Notes under the pieces: model-generated
Seen by the model: the letters and a program-made list of their open reading frames with translations, nothing else
What the model was told of the DNA's origin: nothing
Database searches by the model: none
Shown: positions 35,031 through 44,259 of the stretch, one piece after another
How the letters are laid out: each line of letters begins with the position of its first letter
How positions within the stretch are numbered: the first letter of the stretch is position 1
Position numbers and translations under genes: made by a program
Assembly: GCA_947476475.1 (NCBI GenBank)
Contig: CANJQT010000018.1
Coordinates: 1 to 45,069, forward strand
Length of the DNA: 45,069 bases
Direction of reading: 5' to 3'
From: Paracoccaceae bacterium
Lineage (GTDB): Bacteria; Pseudomonadota; Alphaproteobacteria; Rhodobacterales; Rhodobacteraceae

Positions 35031-35396
35031 GCAAAAAATTACGCAAGGAAAGTTGCCGTAGCGCGGCTTGGCCGGACAGGTGCGGGAACGCTTTCCAATC
35101 CTTGGTTCGCAGTTCACCAAGGCGTCGCCGTTCCGGCCAGCCCGGAAGAATAGACCTGCGATTTGGCATGACCGACAGTTTGCCCGTTGCAAGCAGGCTC
35201 TGCCGCAAGCAGCGGCTGATTGCCCCGCAGCCCAGTAGCATGTTTGCTGTCCACGCGCTTCTTCGCAGGTCGCTGATCGACCACAGGCTGTTCAGCCGCA
35301 CCACGGACTGTCGGTTGTATCGAAGGATCGAGGTGGTGCCTTCGGCCAGGGTACTGGCGCTGATCAAGGAATGACCTGGGCCGCGCTGACAAACGA
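35031..35396. other. Gap with no recognisable gene
   Basis: About 365 bases between two hairpins hold open frames on both strands but none with a ribosome-binding site, signal peptide or family motif. A minus-strand frame (reading SILRYNRQSVVRLNSLWSI near 35290-35350) is the most protein-like and could be a remnant of a lost gene, but I cannot support that. Confidence 0.4.
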
Positions 35397-35420
35397 AATG
35401 GCCGCCCACCGGCGGCCATT
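35397..35420 (-). terminator. Terminator of gltA
   Basis: A perfect 10-bp stem AATGGCCGCC (35397-35406) and GGCGGCCATT (35411-35420) with loop CACC lies 34 bases beyond the gltA stop. On the minus strand it is followed by TTTCGTTTG, a broken T run. Confidence 0.7.
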
Positions 35421-35453
35421 GTCAGGCGTTCGTGATCGCGCAGGCCATCGCTG

Positions 35454-36746
35454 TCAGCGTTTTGCCAGATCGGTATAGTCGCGCCGCGTGGGACCGACGT
35501 AAAGCTGCCGCGGCCGGCCGATTCTCTGGGTGGGGTCACCGATCATTTCCTTCCATTGGGAAATCCAGCCAACGGTGCGGGAAATTGCAAAGATCGGGGT
35601 GAACATGGCGGTGGGGAAGCCCATCGCCTCGAGGATGATGCCCGAATAGAAGTCGACGTTGGGATAGAGCTTTTTCGAGATGAAATATTCATCCTCAAGC
35701 GCGATCCGTTCCAGTTCCTTGGCGACCTGCAAAAGCGGGTTGTTGTGAACGCCCAGAAGATCAAGCACCTCGTCCGCGCTTTCCTTCATCACTTTGGCGC
35801 GTGGGTCGAAGTTCTTGTAAACCCGGTGACCAAAGCCCATCAGCCTGAAGCCCGAAGTCTTGTCTTTCGCCTTGGCGATAAACTCCGGAATACGGTCAAC
35901 CGTGCCGATTTCCTTCAGCATTTCTAGGCAGGCCTGGTTGGCGCCGCCATGCGCAGGCCCCCAAAGACAGGCGATGCCCGCCGCAATACAGGCGAAGGGA
36001 TTGGCCCCGGACGAGCCCGCCAGACGCACGGTCGAGGTTGAGGCGTTTTGTTCATGATCCGCATGCAGCATCATGATCCGGTCCATCGCACGCTCCAGCG
36101 CGGGCTGCACCACATAATCCTCGCACGGAACGGCAAAGCACATGTGCAGGAAGTTGCCCGCATAGCTGAGCGCGTTTTTCGGGTAAACGAAGGGCTGGCC
36201 GATCGAGTATTTATAGGCCATCGCCGCAATGGTCGGCAGTTTGGCAACCATGCGGATGGCTGCGACTTCGCGCTGCCACGGATCATTAATGTCAAGACTG
36301 TCGTGATAGAAGGCAGACATCGCACCAACCACGCCCACCATCGTGGCCATAGGGTGGCTGTCCCGGCGGAACCCGCGGAAGAAGTTGTGCATCTGTTCAT
36401 GCACCATCGTATGGCGGCGCACGCGCGTGGTGAAATCGTCCAGCTGATCCGCCGTCGGCAGTTCGCCGTACAATAACAGATAGCACACTTCTAGATGGGT
36501 GGACTGATTTGCCAGCTGTTCGATCGGATAGCCGCGATAGAGCAGCTCCCCCAGATCACCGTCGATATAGGTGATGGCGCTGTCGCACGCCGCCGTAGAG
36601 GTGAAGCCTGGATCATAGGTGAAAACATCACCCTCGGCATAAAGTTTGCGAATGTCGACGACATCCGGCCCGATGGTAGGCTTCAGGATCGGCAGGCTGA
36701 GCGTTTTGTCGCCGAAGGTCAGGGTGGCGGTTTTCGTATCGGCCAT
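35454..36746 (-). CDS. gltA: Citrate synthase, type II
   Basis: GltA condenses oxaloacetate and acetyl-CoA to citrate, entry to the TCA cycle. The 430-residue product matches the Gram-negative hexameric type. Active-site regions are [22 protein letters not shown] (catalytic histidine near 260), GPAHGGANQ and [14 protein letters not shown]. An N-terminal beta domain (residues 1-50) with [15 protein letters not shown] is present, the part that allows NADH inhibition in this type. It follows gltX on the same strand by 67 bases. Its own terminator is at 35397. Confidence 0.97.
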   Translation of the reverse strand: MADTKTATLTFGDKTLSLPILKPTIGPDVVDIRKLYAEGDVFTYDPGFTSTAACDSAITYIDGDLGELLYRGYPIEQLANQSTHLEVCYLLLYGELPTADQLDDFTTRVRRHTMVHEQMHNFFRGFRRDSHPMATMVGVVGAMSAFYHDSLDINDPWQREVAAIRMVAKLPTIAAMAYKYSIGQPFVYPKNALSYAGNFLHMCFAVPCEDYVVQPALERAMDRIMMLHADHEQNASTSTVRLAGSSGANPFACIAAGIACLWGPAHGGANQACLEMLKEIGTVDRIPEFIAKAKDKTSGFRLMGFGHRVYKNFDPRAKVMKESADEVLDLLGVHNNPLLQVAKELERIALEDEYFISKKLYPNVDFYSGIILEAMGFPTAMFTPIFAISRTVGWISQWKEMIGDPTQRIGRPRQLYVGPTRRDYTDLAKR

Positions 36747-36793
36747 CTTACTCTCCCCAAAACCGGTCCCTGGCAGGGATTCCGGCGGTGTCG

Positions 36794-36821
36794 CAGGTCA
36801 GGGAAGCCTTCCCTTAACCTG
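36794..36821 (-). other. Inverted repeat between gltX and gltA
   Basis: CAGGT-CA-GGGAA (36794-36805) and TTCCC-TTA-ACCTG (36809-36821) form a hairpin with a three-base apical loop and a small internal bulge, overlapping the gltX stop codon. No T run follows on the minus strand. It could reduce read-through or mark a processing site. Confidence 0.35.
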
Positions 36822-38223
36822 TTGCATCATTGATCCGGGCGAGGCTTTCTTCACGCCCGAGCACAAGCATCATGTCAAAGACGGAAGGGCTGACCGTCCG
36901 TCCCGCAAGGGCCGCCCGCAAGGGGCCGGCGATTTTGCCCAGACCCATGCCGTGCGCCGCTGCAACCGAGGCCACGGCGGCCTCGATATCCTCTCGTACC
37001 CAGCTAACATTTTGCAACTGCGGCGTCAATTCTGACAGTATACCGCGGGATACCGTGTCAAGCGCCTTTGCTGCGGCCTGGTCAGGCGAAATGGGTCTGG
37101 ATGTCAGGATAAAGTGTGCCTTTTCAATAAGATCAGGAAATGTCTTTGCCCGATCTTTCAGGCAGTAAAGGCCGCGTGAAAGCAGGTCCCGCTGTGTCGA
37201 GGTCAGCGCCGGACGACCAGACGCAGCAAGGAATGCCTCAATTTCAGGCAGCAATGCTGCATCTGCACTTGCAGCGATATGCAGGCCGGAAAGGTTTTCA
37301 AGTTTCTTGAAATCAAGGCGTGATGGCGCACGACCGATTCCACTCAGGTCAAACCATTCCTTCGCTTGCGCGTCAGAGAAAAACTCGTCATCGCCGTGCG
37401 CCCAGCCCAGGCGGCACAGGTAGTTGCGCATCGCCGCTGCCGGATAGCCAAGCGCCTGATATTCATGCAGGCCAACTGCCCCATGGCGCTTCGACAATTT
37501 CTTGCCGTCCGGCCCGTGGATCAGCGGAATATGCGCCCAGACAGGTTCGGACCAGCCCATCGCCTTATAGATCTGTGTCTGTCGCGCCGCGTTCGTCAGG
37601 TGGTCATCCCCCCGGATCACATGCGTGACGCCCATGTCATGGTCATCCACAACGACCGCCAGCATGTAGGTCGGCGTACCATCGGCGCGTAAACAAACCA
37701 TATCATCCATCTGGTCATTGCCGAAGGTGACATTGCCCTGCACGCGGTCCTCGATCACCGTCTGGCCTTCCTGCGGGGCTTTCAGGCGGATCACATAGGG
37801 CGCGTCTGGAAAGGTTGCAGGATTGGCATCGCGCCATGGCGAGTGAAACAGGGTGGAACGGCCTTCCGCGCGGGCCGCTTCGCGGAAGGCTTCAATTTCT
37901 TCCTGGCTGCAAAAGCACTTGTAGGCAGACCCGCGCGCCAACATCTGCCGCGCAACCTCGGCGTGGCGGTCCTTCATGGAAAACTGGCTTACCGGCTCGC
38001 CGTCCCAGTCCAGACCCAGCCAGGTCAGGCCCTTGAGGATTGCCTCGGTCGCCTCGGGGGTGGAACGTTCACGGTCGGTGTCCTCGATCCGAAGCAGGAA
38101 CTTGCCGCCGCGCCCGCGCGCGTAAAGCCAGTTGAACAGCGCCGTGCGTGCACCGCCGATATGCAGATAGCCGGTGGGCGAGGGGGCGAAACGGGTGACG
38201 ATCGGTACGGACATTGGCGGCAT
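36814..38223 (-). CDS. gltX: Glutamyl-tRNA synthetase
   Basis: GltX charges tRNA-Glu (and in many alphaproteobacteria also tRNA-Gln). The class I signature is HIGG at 21-24 in [17 protein letters not shown], and KLSKRHG replaces the usual KMSKS. The protein is 469 residues from the ATG at 38223, which has AAAGG 4 bases upstream; ATGs at 38214 and 38241 are alternatives and change only the first few residues. It is followed by gltA on the same strand and is divergent from the comEC-type gene across about 70 bases. Confidence 0.96.
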   Translation of the reverse strand: MPPMSVPIVTRFAPSPTGYLHIGGARTALFNWLYARGRGGKFLLRIEDTDRERSTPEATEAILKGLTWLGLDWDGEPVSQFSMKDRHAEVARQMLARGSAYKCFCSQEEIEAFREAARAEGRSTLFHSPWRDANPATFPDAPYVIRLKAPQEGQTVIEDRVQGNVTFGNDQMDDMVCLRADGTPTYMLAVVVDDHDMGVTHVIRGDDHLTNAARQTQIYKAMGWSEPVWAHIPLIHGPDGKKLSKRHGAVGLHEYQALGYPAAAMRNYLCRLGWAHGDDEFFSDAQAKEWFDLSGIGRAPSRLDFKKLENLSGLHIAASADAALLPEIEAFLAASGRPALTSTQRDLLSRGLYCLKDRAKTFPDLIEKAHFILTSRPISPDQAAAKALDTVSRGILSELTPQLQNVSWVREDIEAAVASVAAAHGMGLGKIAGPLRAALAGRTVSPSVFDMMLVLGREESLARINDATG

Positions 38224-38294
38224 TAACCTTTCGGAAACCATAATGAGGACATCCTGACCGGAGGGTTCTAGGCGTTAGGCAAAGGGGAAACAAG

Positions 38295-40382
38295 GTGCGC
38301 CGGATCAGTCATCAGGCAGGCGGGGCGCTGCGGTTCTTGTTGGAAATGCCTCTGGCGGCGCGCGGTCAACTTTTGCCGTGGGCCCCGGTGTTTCTGTCGG
38401 TGGGGATCGGTTATTACTTCGCGATGGCGGCGGAACCTTCGGCGCTGTTTCTTCGCTTGATCTGTCTGGCCGGGATCTGCGCCACAACCGTGGCCAGACG
38501 TGGGCCGGAACTGTGGAAGGTTCCTGCCACGGCACTTGCTCTGGTGCTTTGCGGCACTTTGGTCGCTGATCTGCGGGCGCATCTGGTTGCGGCCCCGGTT
38601 CTGACCTTTCGTTATTATGGTGCTGTCGAAGGGCGCGTGATCGACATCGATCGATCGTTTTCCGACCAGACGCGGCTGACACTGGATCAGGTCCGGCTGG
38701 AGGATACGGCGCCAGACCGTATCCCGGCGCGGGTGCGCATCGCCTTGCACGGCGACCAGACCGATTTCTTGCCCGAACCGGGCCTGCGCGTGATGCTGAG
38801 CGCGCATCTGTCGCCGCCTGATGGTCCCGTAGAGCCTGGAGGCTTCGACTTTCAGCGGCTGGCGTGGTTTTCCAGACTGGGTGGGGTCGGCTATACGCGC
38901 AGTCCGGTCATGGTGGTGTCCGCCCCCGAATCCGGATGGGGGCTGATGGCGTTCCGGCTGCGGATGTCCCTGTCGCGATTGATGCAGGAGCGGATGGGAG
39001 GGCAGGCGGGGGCCTTTGCAGCGGCCCTGATGACGGGCGACAGGTCTGGGGTCACGGCGGCCACAAATGATGCGTTGCGGGCATCGAATCTGTCCCACAT
39101 GATCTCCATCTCCGGCCTGCACATGGGGCTGTTGACCGGCTTTGTCTTTGCACTTTGCCGGTATGGGCTTGCACTTTGCCCGCCCCTAGCCCTGCGGCTG
39201 CATTCGAAGAAGCTGGCCGCCGCGGTCGCCCTTTTGGCGGCGACATTTTACATGTTTCTAGCCGGGCCGGATGTGGCGACGCGGCGCAGTTACATCATGG
39301 CGGCAGTGGTTCTGTTGGCGGTGCTAGGCGACCGGCGGGCCATGTCGCTGCGGTCGGTAGCAATCGCCGCCATGATCTGCCTGCTGCTGGAACCGGAAAG
39401 TCTGGTCGAACCAGGTTTCCAGATGTCTTTCGGGGCAACGGCCGCGCTGATTGTCGGGTTTGAACATTGGGCAAAGGTGCAAAGCCGTTTACCCCCCCTG
39501 ATGCGGCCGGTGGCCATGGCGGTTCTGTCTTCGCTGATCGCCGGAACCGCGACCGCACCGATTGCCGCGGCGCACTTCAACCGGATGGCGGGATATGGGC
39601 TTTTGGCAAACCTGCTGGCGGTGCCGGTCATGGGGATTGCCGTCATGCCTGCGGGTGTCATGGCGGCCGTACTGGCGCCCTTCGGCCTTGCAGCGCCCGC
39701 CCTTTGGGTGCTGGAAAAGGGCTGCGCCCTTATTCTCTACATCGCTGATCAGGTCGCGGGCCTGTCTGGTGCGGTTGTCACTGTACCGGCCCCCCCGGGG
39801 GCTGTTCTGCCGCTGCTGGGCGGATTCGGGGCGGCGATGTTGATCGCGCGACGTCCCTGGGCGCGCGGGATGGGGCTTGCCGGGCTTGCCGCTGCGATGC
39901 TGGTCTGGACCATGGCAGAACGCCCGATCCTGTTGATTTCGGGTGACGGCACGCTGGTTGGCATGATGACGCCGGAAGGCCGGGCAATCAGCAAGGAAAA
40001 AGGTGGTGGCTTCATTGCAAAAAGCTGGCTGGAGGATGATGGCGACGGCGCGATCCAAGCTGATGCCTTCCGGCGTCCCGGGTTTTTGGGTGGCAAGGGC
40101 AACCTGGGTGCAGATCTGAATGGCGAGCCACTAAGGATATTTGCCGGGAAAGGGGCGGCGGGCCGCGCCGTCGATGCCTGTCGGGATGGCGCGATCGTGG
40201 TTCTGTCTGAAGACTGGGACGCGCCAACCGACGGTTGCACCATGTTTGATCGACGCAAACTGCTTGGGACCGGCGCGGTTGCCCTTTACCGCACCCAAGA
40301 GGGGCCTGTGCTGGTGACAGCGCGGGACCTGGCCGGAGACCGGCTGTGGAACCGGCACCATCGAGTCAGGCAGGGGCAATGA
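38295..40382 (+). CDS. comEC: ComEC/Rec2 family membrane protein
   Basis: A 695-residue polytopic protein of the ComEC/Rec2 family, the inner-membrane channel that imports single-stranded DNA in competent bacteria. A DUF4131-type N-terminal region (about 90-190) precedes the competence domain, marked by SNLSHMISISGLHMGLLTG near 258-276 and GPDVATRRSYIMA further on. After the last membrane segment the C-terminal 150 residues are short and lack the HxHxDH motif of the metallo-beta-lactamase domain seen in Bacillus ComEC. The start is GTG with AAGGGGA upstream. The 3' end overlaps the GST gene by 17 bases on the opposite strand. No other competence gene is present here. Confidence 0.9.
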   Translation: MRRISHQAGGALRFLLEMPLAARGQLLPWAPVFLSVGIGYYFAMAAEPSALFLRLICLAGICATTVARRGPELWKVPATALALVLCGTLVADLRAHLVAAPVLTFRYYGAVEGRVIDIDRSFSDQTRLTLDQVRLEDTAPDRIPARVRIALHGDQTDFLPEPGLRVMLSAHLSPPDGPVEPGGFDFQRLAWFSRLGGVGYTRSPVMVVSAPESGWGLMAFRLRMSLSRLMQERMGGQAGAFAAALMTGDRSGVTAATNDALRASNLSHMISISGLHMGLLTGFVFALCRYGLALCPPLALRLHSKKLAAAVALLAATFYMFLAGPDVATRRSYIMAAVVLLAVLGDRRAMSLRSVAIAAMICLLLEPESLVEPGFQMSFGATAALIVGFEHWAKVQSRLPPLMRPVAMAVLSSLIAGTATAPIAAAHFNRMAGYGLLANLLAVPVMGIAVMPAGVMAAVLAPFGLAAPALWVLEKGCALILYIADQVAGLSGAVVTVPAPPGAVLPLLGGFGAAMLIARRPWARGMGLAGLAAAMLVWTMAERPILLISGDGTLVGMMTPEGRAISKEKGGGFIAKSWLEDDGDGAIQADAFRRPGFLGGKGNLGADLNGEPLRIFAGKGAAGRAVDACRDGAIVVLSEDWDAPTDGCTMFDRRKLLGTGAVALYRTQEGPVLVTARDLAGDRLWNRHHRVRQGQ

Positions 40383-40980
40383 AGGGCTGAAAGACGACAC
40401 GAAAGGCGGGCGTGGCCTCCAGCCGGTCTGAAAGCCGTGAAAGCACCGGAAGGCGTGCCGCGTCGGTCAGGCCGGGATGAGATTCGCGCACGAACCGCCA
40501 GATGCAGGCCACTGCGATCGCATCATGGCCGGGATTTTCGGGCAGACCTGACTGCGAAAAATCGGCTTCAAGGGTGTTCCAGCCATCGGCAATCTGGCGC
40601 GCGCACCGATGCACAAGCACATCAGAGACCTGATCATGCAGGCGCTTTTCATAAAACAGGCTGACCGCCTTGTCGCCGATCCCGGCCGCTAGTGCCGCAC
40701 GCTGCAGGGCGCGGCGGCGGGCGGGTTCGGCCTGGGGAAAAAGCCGCCGTTCTGGTGCCATGAGGGCATCGAGATAATCAAGGATCATATGGCTGTCGAT
40801 CAGGCTTTCCCCATCGTCAAGCACCAGAACCGGCACGCGTGTCAGCGGGTTGAGGGGGCGGATCTTGTCCGCGTCCGCGAAGACCGACCACGGCTCTTGC
40901 CGAAACGGCAGGTCATAAAGCGTCAGGGCTATCCCCACGCGCCGCACAAACGGGCTGTCATATTGGCCGATCAGGATCAT
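40366..40980 (-). CDS. Glutathione S-transferase family protein
   Basis: A 204-residue GST. The thioredoxin-like N-terminal domain reads MILIGQYDSPFVRRVGIAL, with a candidate catalytic serine S9, and VPVLVLDDGESLIDSHMILDYLD gives the cis-proline and the glutathione-binding serine-type pair. The helical C-terminal domain ends in AFRVVFQPFIAPA. The layout is of the YfcF/YibF-like bacterial GSTs. It begins 15 bases after the di-haem cytochrome gene and may be cotranscribed with it. It overlaps the comEC 3' end. Confidence 0.88.
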   Translation of the reverse strand: MILIGQYDSPFVRRVGIALTLYDLPFRQEPWSVFADADKIRPLNPLTRVPVLVLDDGESLIDSHMILDYLDALMAPERRLFPQAEPARRRALQRAALAAGIGDKAVSLFYEKRLHDQVSDVLVHRCARQIADGWNTLEADFSQSGLPENPGHDAIAVACIWRFVRESHPGLTDAARLPVLSRLSDRLEATPAFRVVFQPFIAPA

Positions 40981-40995
40981 TTGTTTGGCTTTCTA

Positions 40996-41889
40996 CTATT
41001 GCACGGTAGGCACGCGCGCCAGATAGGCGGCAACGGCGGCGCGGTCCTCCGCTTCCAGATGTGCCATATTCTCTACAACCAATGCCATATGCCCGCCTGC
41101 ACTGTCGAAGTCCGGGGTAAAGCCGGACTTCAGATACTCGGCGATGTCTTCAGCACTCCATTTCAGCCGCGCTGGGGTGATGTTCGGGAACGTCCCCTTT
41201 CCGGCCGGTACCGGCCCGCCCGCCAACCAACGGCTGCGATCCATGCCTCCCATGATCCCGCGTGGCGTATGGCATTCGCCACAGTGCCCCAGGCCTTCGA
41301 CCAGATAGCGGCCACGCTGTTCGGCAGGACTCAGGTCGCCCGTGACTACCCAGTCCTGGCGCAGAAACAGGAATTTCCAGCCGCCAAGGGATCTGCGGAT
41401 GTTGAACGGGAAACCGACCTTGTGCGGCAGGTTGGGGGTGGACGCGGCAGGCAAGGTCATCAGGAAGGCATGCAGGTCTGCGACATCCTGAAGGTCGGCA
41501 TGGACGTAGCTCGCATAGGGGAAGACCGGATAATAATGCTGCCCTTCCGGGGAAACGCCACGCGTCATGGCGTTGGCCAGATCCCGGGCGCTCCAGCTGC
41601 CGATACCTTCTGTTGGATCCGGCGAAATGTTGGGTGAAATGAATGTCCCGAATGGCGAGGGAAATTCTTGCCCCCCTGCCAGAATCAACTTGGCATCCCC
41701 TTCGGCATCTGACGCCGCGTGGCAAGACGCGCAGCCGCCGGCCCAGAAAACCTGTTCGCCTTGGGCGGCATCGCCCTGCAAGCCGCTCATCGCGTCAGCG
41801 GGCAAAGGGCGGGGCCGAGTCACGAAGTAGAATACCAAAAGCCCGAACAGGATCGCCATGCCCAGACCTTTGAATACATGCCGCATCAT
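40996..41889 (-). CDS. Di-haem c-type cytochrome, membrane-anchored
   Basis: A 297-residue cytochrome with an N-terminal membrane segment (about 7-23, FKGLGMAILFGLLVFYFV). Two haem motifs are present: CASCH (C53, C56, H57) and CGECH (C203, C206, H207). The arrangement, with GTFISPNISPDPTEGIGSWSARDL after the first and TFPNITPARLKWS after the second, matches the cytochrome subunits that accept electrons from periplasmic alcohol, aldehyde or sugar dehydrogenases. It lies downstream of the cytochrome c' gene, with a terminator-like hairpin between, and upstream of the GST gene. Its electron donor is not in the window. A second in-frame ATG is one codon in. Confidence 0.9.
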   Translation of the reverse strand: MMRHVFKGLGMAILFGLLVFYFVTRPRPLPADAMSGLQGDAAQGEQVFWAGGCASCHAASDAEGDAKLILAGGQEFPSPFGTFISPNISPDPTEGIGSWSARDLANAMTRGVSPEGQHYYPVFPYASYVHADLQDVADLHAFLMTLPAASTPNLPHKVGFPFNIRRSLGGWKFLFLRQDWVVTGDLSPAEQRGRYLVEGLGHCGECHTPRGIMGGMDRSRWLAGGPVPAGKGTFPNITPARLKWSAEDIAEYLKSGFTPDFDSAGGHMALVVENMAHLEAEDRAAVAAYLARVPTVQ

Positions 41890-41909
41890 GCGCAGTCGCC
41901 CCCCCCGAA

Positions 41910-41943
41910 TGACAAAAGGGGGCAGCTTCCCGCCCCCTTGTCA
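41910..41943 (-). terminator. Terminator-like hairpin between the cytochrome genes
   Basis: TGACAAAAGGGGGC (41910-41923) and GCCCCCTTGTCA (41932-41943), loop AGCTTCCC, form a long stem with a two-base bulge. It follows the cytochrome c' stop by 13 bases on the minus strand, where TTTTGTC lies within the descending arm. It would cut expression of the di-haem gene relative to cytochrome c'. Confidence 0.6.
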
Positions 41944-41956
41944 ATGCCGCAGCGCT

Positions 41957-42418
41957 TCAGTTGCTGGCGCGGAAGGCCTTGTGGCAGGATCCGCAGGCAC
42001 CACCCAAACCTTCCATGGCGCCCTGGAGGCTGGCCAGATCTGTTCCCGCCGCGGCTTGCATGGCCAAGGCGGCCGCTTCCCAGGCTTCCATTTTGGCGCC
42101 GATGTCGGATCCTTCGGCCCAAGCCGCCGGAAGCGCGTTGGTGGCCGGATTTGCCGTATTGTCAGATCCCGCCGGCCACAGCATAGGCAGATCAAGATTA
42201 TAAACCGCCACCAGCGCGTCGGCTGCTGCTTTGGCCTGCGCGGCATCATAGGGGGTCTCGCCTTTTGCCATCCCCGCCAGAATGCCGATGTTCAGCGCAT
42301 TGATGTTCATTAGGCCTTGGCGAGCCTTGATTTCCTTGCTGAACGGGGCGTCTTCGGCCAGTGCAAAGCCCGTCGCGACAGTCAGGATCAGCGCCGCACC
42401 TGTCAGAATTTTTTTCAT
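41957..42418 (-). CDS. Cytochrome c' (c556 family)
   Basis: A 153-residue periplasmic four-helix-bundle cytochrome. The signal peptide MKKILTGAALILTVATGFALA is cleaved near 21. The single haem motif CGSCH (C142, C145, H146) lies close to the C-terminus, as in cytochrome c' and c556. Cytochromes c' are high-spin, bind NO and are linked to nitrosative-stress tolerance; low-spin c556 forms carry electrons and have a methionine ligand near the N-terminus. MNINALNIGILAGM offers such methionines, so low-spin c556 is possible. A hairpin follows; the LysR gene is divergent. Gene is likely expressed at higher level than the di-haem gene after it. Confidence 0.9.
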   Translation of the reverse strand: MKKILTGAALILTVATGFALAEDAPFSKEIKARQGLMNINALNIGILAGMAKGETPYDAAQAKAAADALVAVYNLDLPMLWPAGSDNTANPATNALPAAWAEGSDIGAKMEAWEAAALAMQAAAGTDLASLQGAMEGLGGACGSCHKAFRASN

Positions 42419-42601
42419 ACCTCAACTCCCTGTTGTGGGTTCAGAGAGTTTACCTGTGTGGCTTTCGCTGTAACCTTGTTTTTTTGCAGCATTGCTGTGA
42501 TATTTTGCACAGGTTCGGCAAAGTCGCCCGCGCCATGGACAAAATGCGTTTGGCGGCATTCCCGATGCTGGCTGGATGACGCAATCGTGAATGGAGTGAG
42601 C

Positions 42602-43465
42602 GTGGCCGACGACTGGGATGACCTGCGTTTTGTGTTGGCGGTCGCCGAGGAAGGCACTGTCAGTGGCGCTGCGCGGCGACTCGGGGTCAATCATGCGACC
42701 GTCTTGCGACGGGTCGCGCAGTTCGAGGAGCGGGTTGGCAGCATCTTGTTCGACAAGACCCCGCGTGGCTACGTATTGCCTACCGATCGGACGCGGATCA
42801 TTGATGCAGTGCGAGAGGTCGACCGGGCGGTTCAACTGGTTCACCGGTTGATCACCGGGGCAAGGGCACCTTTGTCCGGCGATGTGCGTATCACCTCGAC
42901 CGACAGTTTCTGCCAGATATTGCTGCCGCCGCTTCTGGCCCGGATCAGTGCCATAGCTCCCGGCCTTCGGGCGATATTGGTCAGCTCGAACGCTTATGTC
43001 GATCTTGGGCGCAGTCAGGCCGACGTGACCGTGCGCCCGACTGTAAGACTGCCAGAGGAGTTGACCGGAACCAGAGCGGCAGTCTTGGCATTTGCCGTTT
43101 ACGGGCCGGCGGGCACTGCGCCACCGCCGCATCAGTGGCTGACGCTGACCGGGCAGTTGGAACGAACTCTTCCCGCCCGCTGGATGGCCGAAAACGTGGC
43201 CGCTGATCTGCTTGGCGACGGAGCAGACAGTTTTCTGACCGTGCATGCCCTTGCGGTTCTGGGGCGCGGTCTGGCGATTCTGCCATGTTTTCTGGGGGAC
43301 GCAGATGATCGGCTGCAACGGGTCGAGGGGCGGATGCCGCCAATGTCAGTCGATATCTGGGTTGCAAGCCATACGGATCTTGCGCAGGTGCCGCGCATTG
43401 CGCTGATGCGTCGCCTGTTAAGCGAGGCGATCGCCGCCGAAGCACCACGTCTTGCCGGACGATAG
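42602..43465 (+). CDS. LysR-family transcriptional regulator
   Basis: A 287-residue LysR regulator. The N-terminal winged helix reads DDLRFVLAVAEEGTVSGAARRLGV and HATVLRRVAQFEERVG; the effector domain follows from about 90. The start is GTG at 42602 with GGAG five bases upstream; the open frame continues upstream to 42317 but that overlaps the cytochrome c' gene and adds nothing conserved. It is divergent from the cytochrome c' gene, so those cytochromes are plausible targets. The effector domain is a little short; the ligand cannot be inferred. Confidence 0.9.
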   Translation: MADDWDDLRFVLAVAEEGTVSGAARRLGVNHATVLRRVAQFEERVGSILFDKTPRGYVLPTDRTRIIDAVREVDRAVQLVHRLITGARAPLSGDVRITSTDSFCQILLPPLLARISAIAPGLRAILVSSNAYVDLGRSQADVTVRPTVRLPEELTGTRAAVLAFAVYGPAGTAPPPHQWLTLTGQLERTLPARWMAENVAADLLGDGADSFLTVHALAVLGRGLAILPCFLGDADDRLQRVEGRMPPMSVDIWVASHTDLAQVPRIALMRRLLSEAIAAEAPRLAGR

Positions 43466-43486
43466 GTTAATGCAGGAGCCCTGGGT

Positions 43487-43648
43487 TCATTTGTTGAACG
43501 TCAGCCAGACTGGCCAAAGGCCCAGCTTTTCCATCCCGGCCAGCGCAAGGCAAATGCCGACTACCACCGCCCAAAGGATGATGCGCTGCATCGACGGCGG
43601 GTTCCGCACCAGTTGCGCCATGCGCAACAGCAGGCGTTCGGCGTTCAT
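43487..43648 (-). CDS. 53-residue membrane protein coupled to hpt
   Basis: ATG at 43646-43648 overlaps the hpt stop as ATGA, so it is translationally coupled to hpt. The 53 residues have an amphipathic start ([20 protein letters not shown]) and one membrane segment (about 23-40, [16 protein letters not shown]), ending [14 protein letters not shown]. The overlap and good composition support it as a real gene although it is very short. The function is unknown; the location suggests it was long overlooked because of its size. Confidence 0.75.
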   Translation of the reverse strand: MNAERLLLRMAQLVRNPPSMQRIILWAVVVGICLALAGMEKLGLWPVWLTFNK

Positions 43649-44187
43649 TCGCCGGTGAACCGCACCTTGCCGATATGGGGCAGGTTGCGGTTCCTTTGGG
43701 CAAAGTCGATGCCATAACCCACGACGAATTCATCGGGGATCTCGAACCCGGTCCAGGTGGCGCGTATGTCCACCTCGCGGCGCGACGGTTTGTCAAGCAG
43801 CGCGCAAACCTCCAGCCGTCGTGGCTCGCGGCTTTTCAACAGGCGGACGACATGCGAAAGGGTAAAACCGGTATCGACGATATCCTCGACCACCAGCACA
43901 TCACGGCCAGCAATCTCGCCGCGCAGATCCTTCAGGATGCGCACCTCGCGCGATGATTCCATTGCATTGCCGTAAGACGAGGCTTCAAGAAAATCGACCT
44001 CGACCGGCAGGTCTATTTCTCTCACCAGATCGGCGATGAAGACGAAGGAGCCCCGCAAGAGGCCGACCACGATTAGCTTGTCTGTACCCCTGAAAGACTG
44101 GGTGATTTCCTTAGCCAATGCTTCGACCCGCGCGGCAATCGCCTTGGCCGAGATCAGTTCGTCGATGACATAGGGTCGGTGCGGCAT
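43645..44187 (-). CDS. hpt: Hypoxanthine phosphoribosyltransferase
   Basis: Hpt salvages hypoxanthine (and often guanine) with PRPP to give IMP or GMP. The 180-residue product has the family length. The PRPP-binding motif VVEDIVDTG is at 99-107, preceded by the [12 protein letters not shown] loop (about 43-54) and the flexible SYGN tetrapeptide region at 71-74. [26 protein letters not shown] supplies the base-binding end. AGAGGGAC lies ahead of the ATG. Its stop overlaps the 53-residue gene. It is divergent from the COQ10-type gene. Confidence 0.95.
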   Translation of the reverse strand: MPHRPYVIDELISAKAIAARVEALAKEITQSFRGTDKLIVVGLLRGSFVFIADLVREIDLPVEVDFLEASSYGNAMESSREVRILKDLRGEIAGRDVLVVEDIVDTGFTLSHVVRLLKSREPRRLEVCALLDKPSRREVDIRATWTGFEIPDEFVVGYGIDFAQRNRNLPHIGKVRFTGE

Positions 44188-44259
44188 GTGTCCCTCTTGA
44201 TTTCCGCATCTGCATAGCGGAAACGGGCGGGCACTGTCACCGGTAATTGGGGCGCGGAC

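Noticed and set aside
34933-35409. Minus-strand frame downstream of gltA
   Set aside because: Begins without a ribosome-binding site, runs through the hairpin at 35000 and into the EF-G-like gene. Possible remnant only, so kept as a gap note.
42317-42601. Upstream extension of the LysR gene
   Set aside because: It would overlap the signal peptide region of the divergent cytochrome c' gene; GTG at 42602 with GGAG gives the normal LysR N-terminus.
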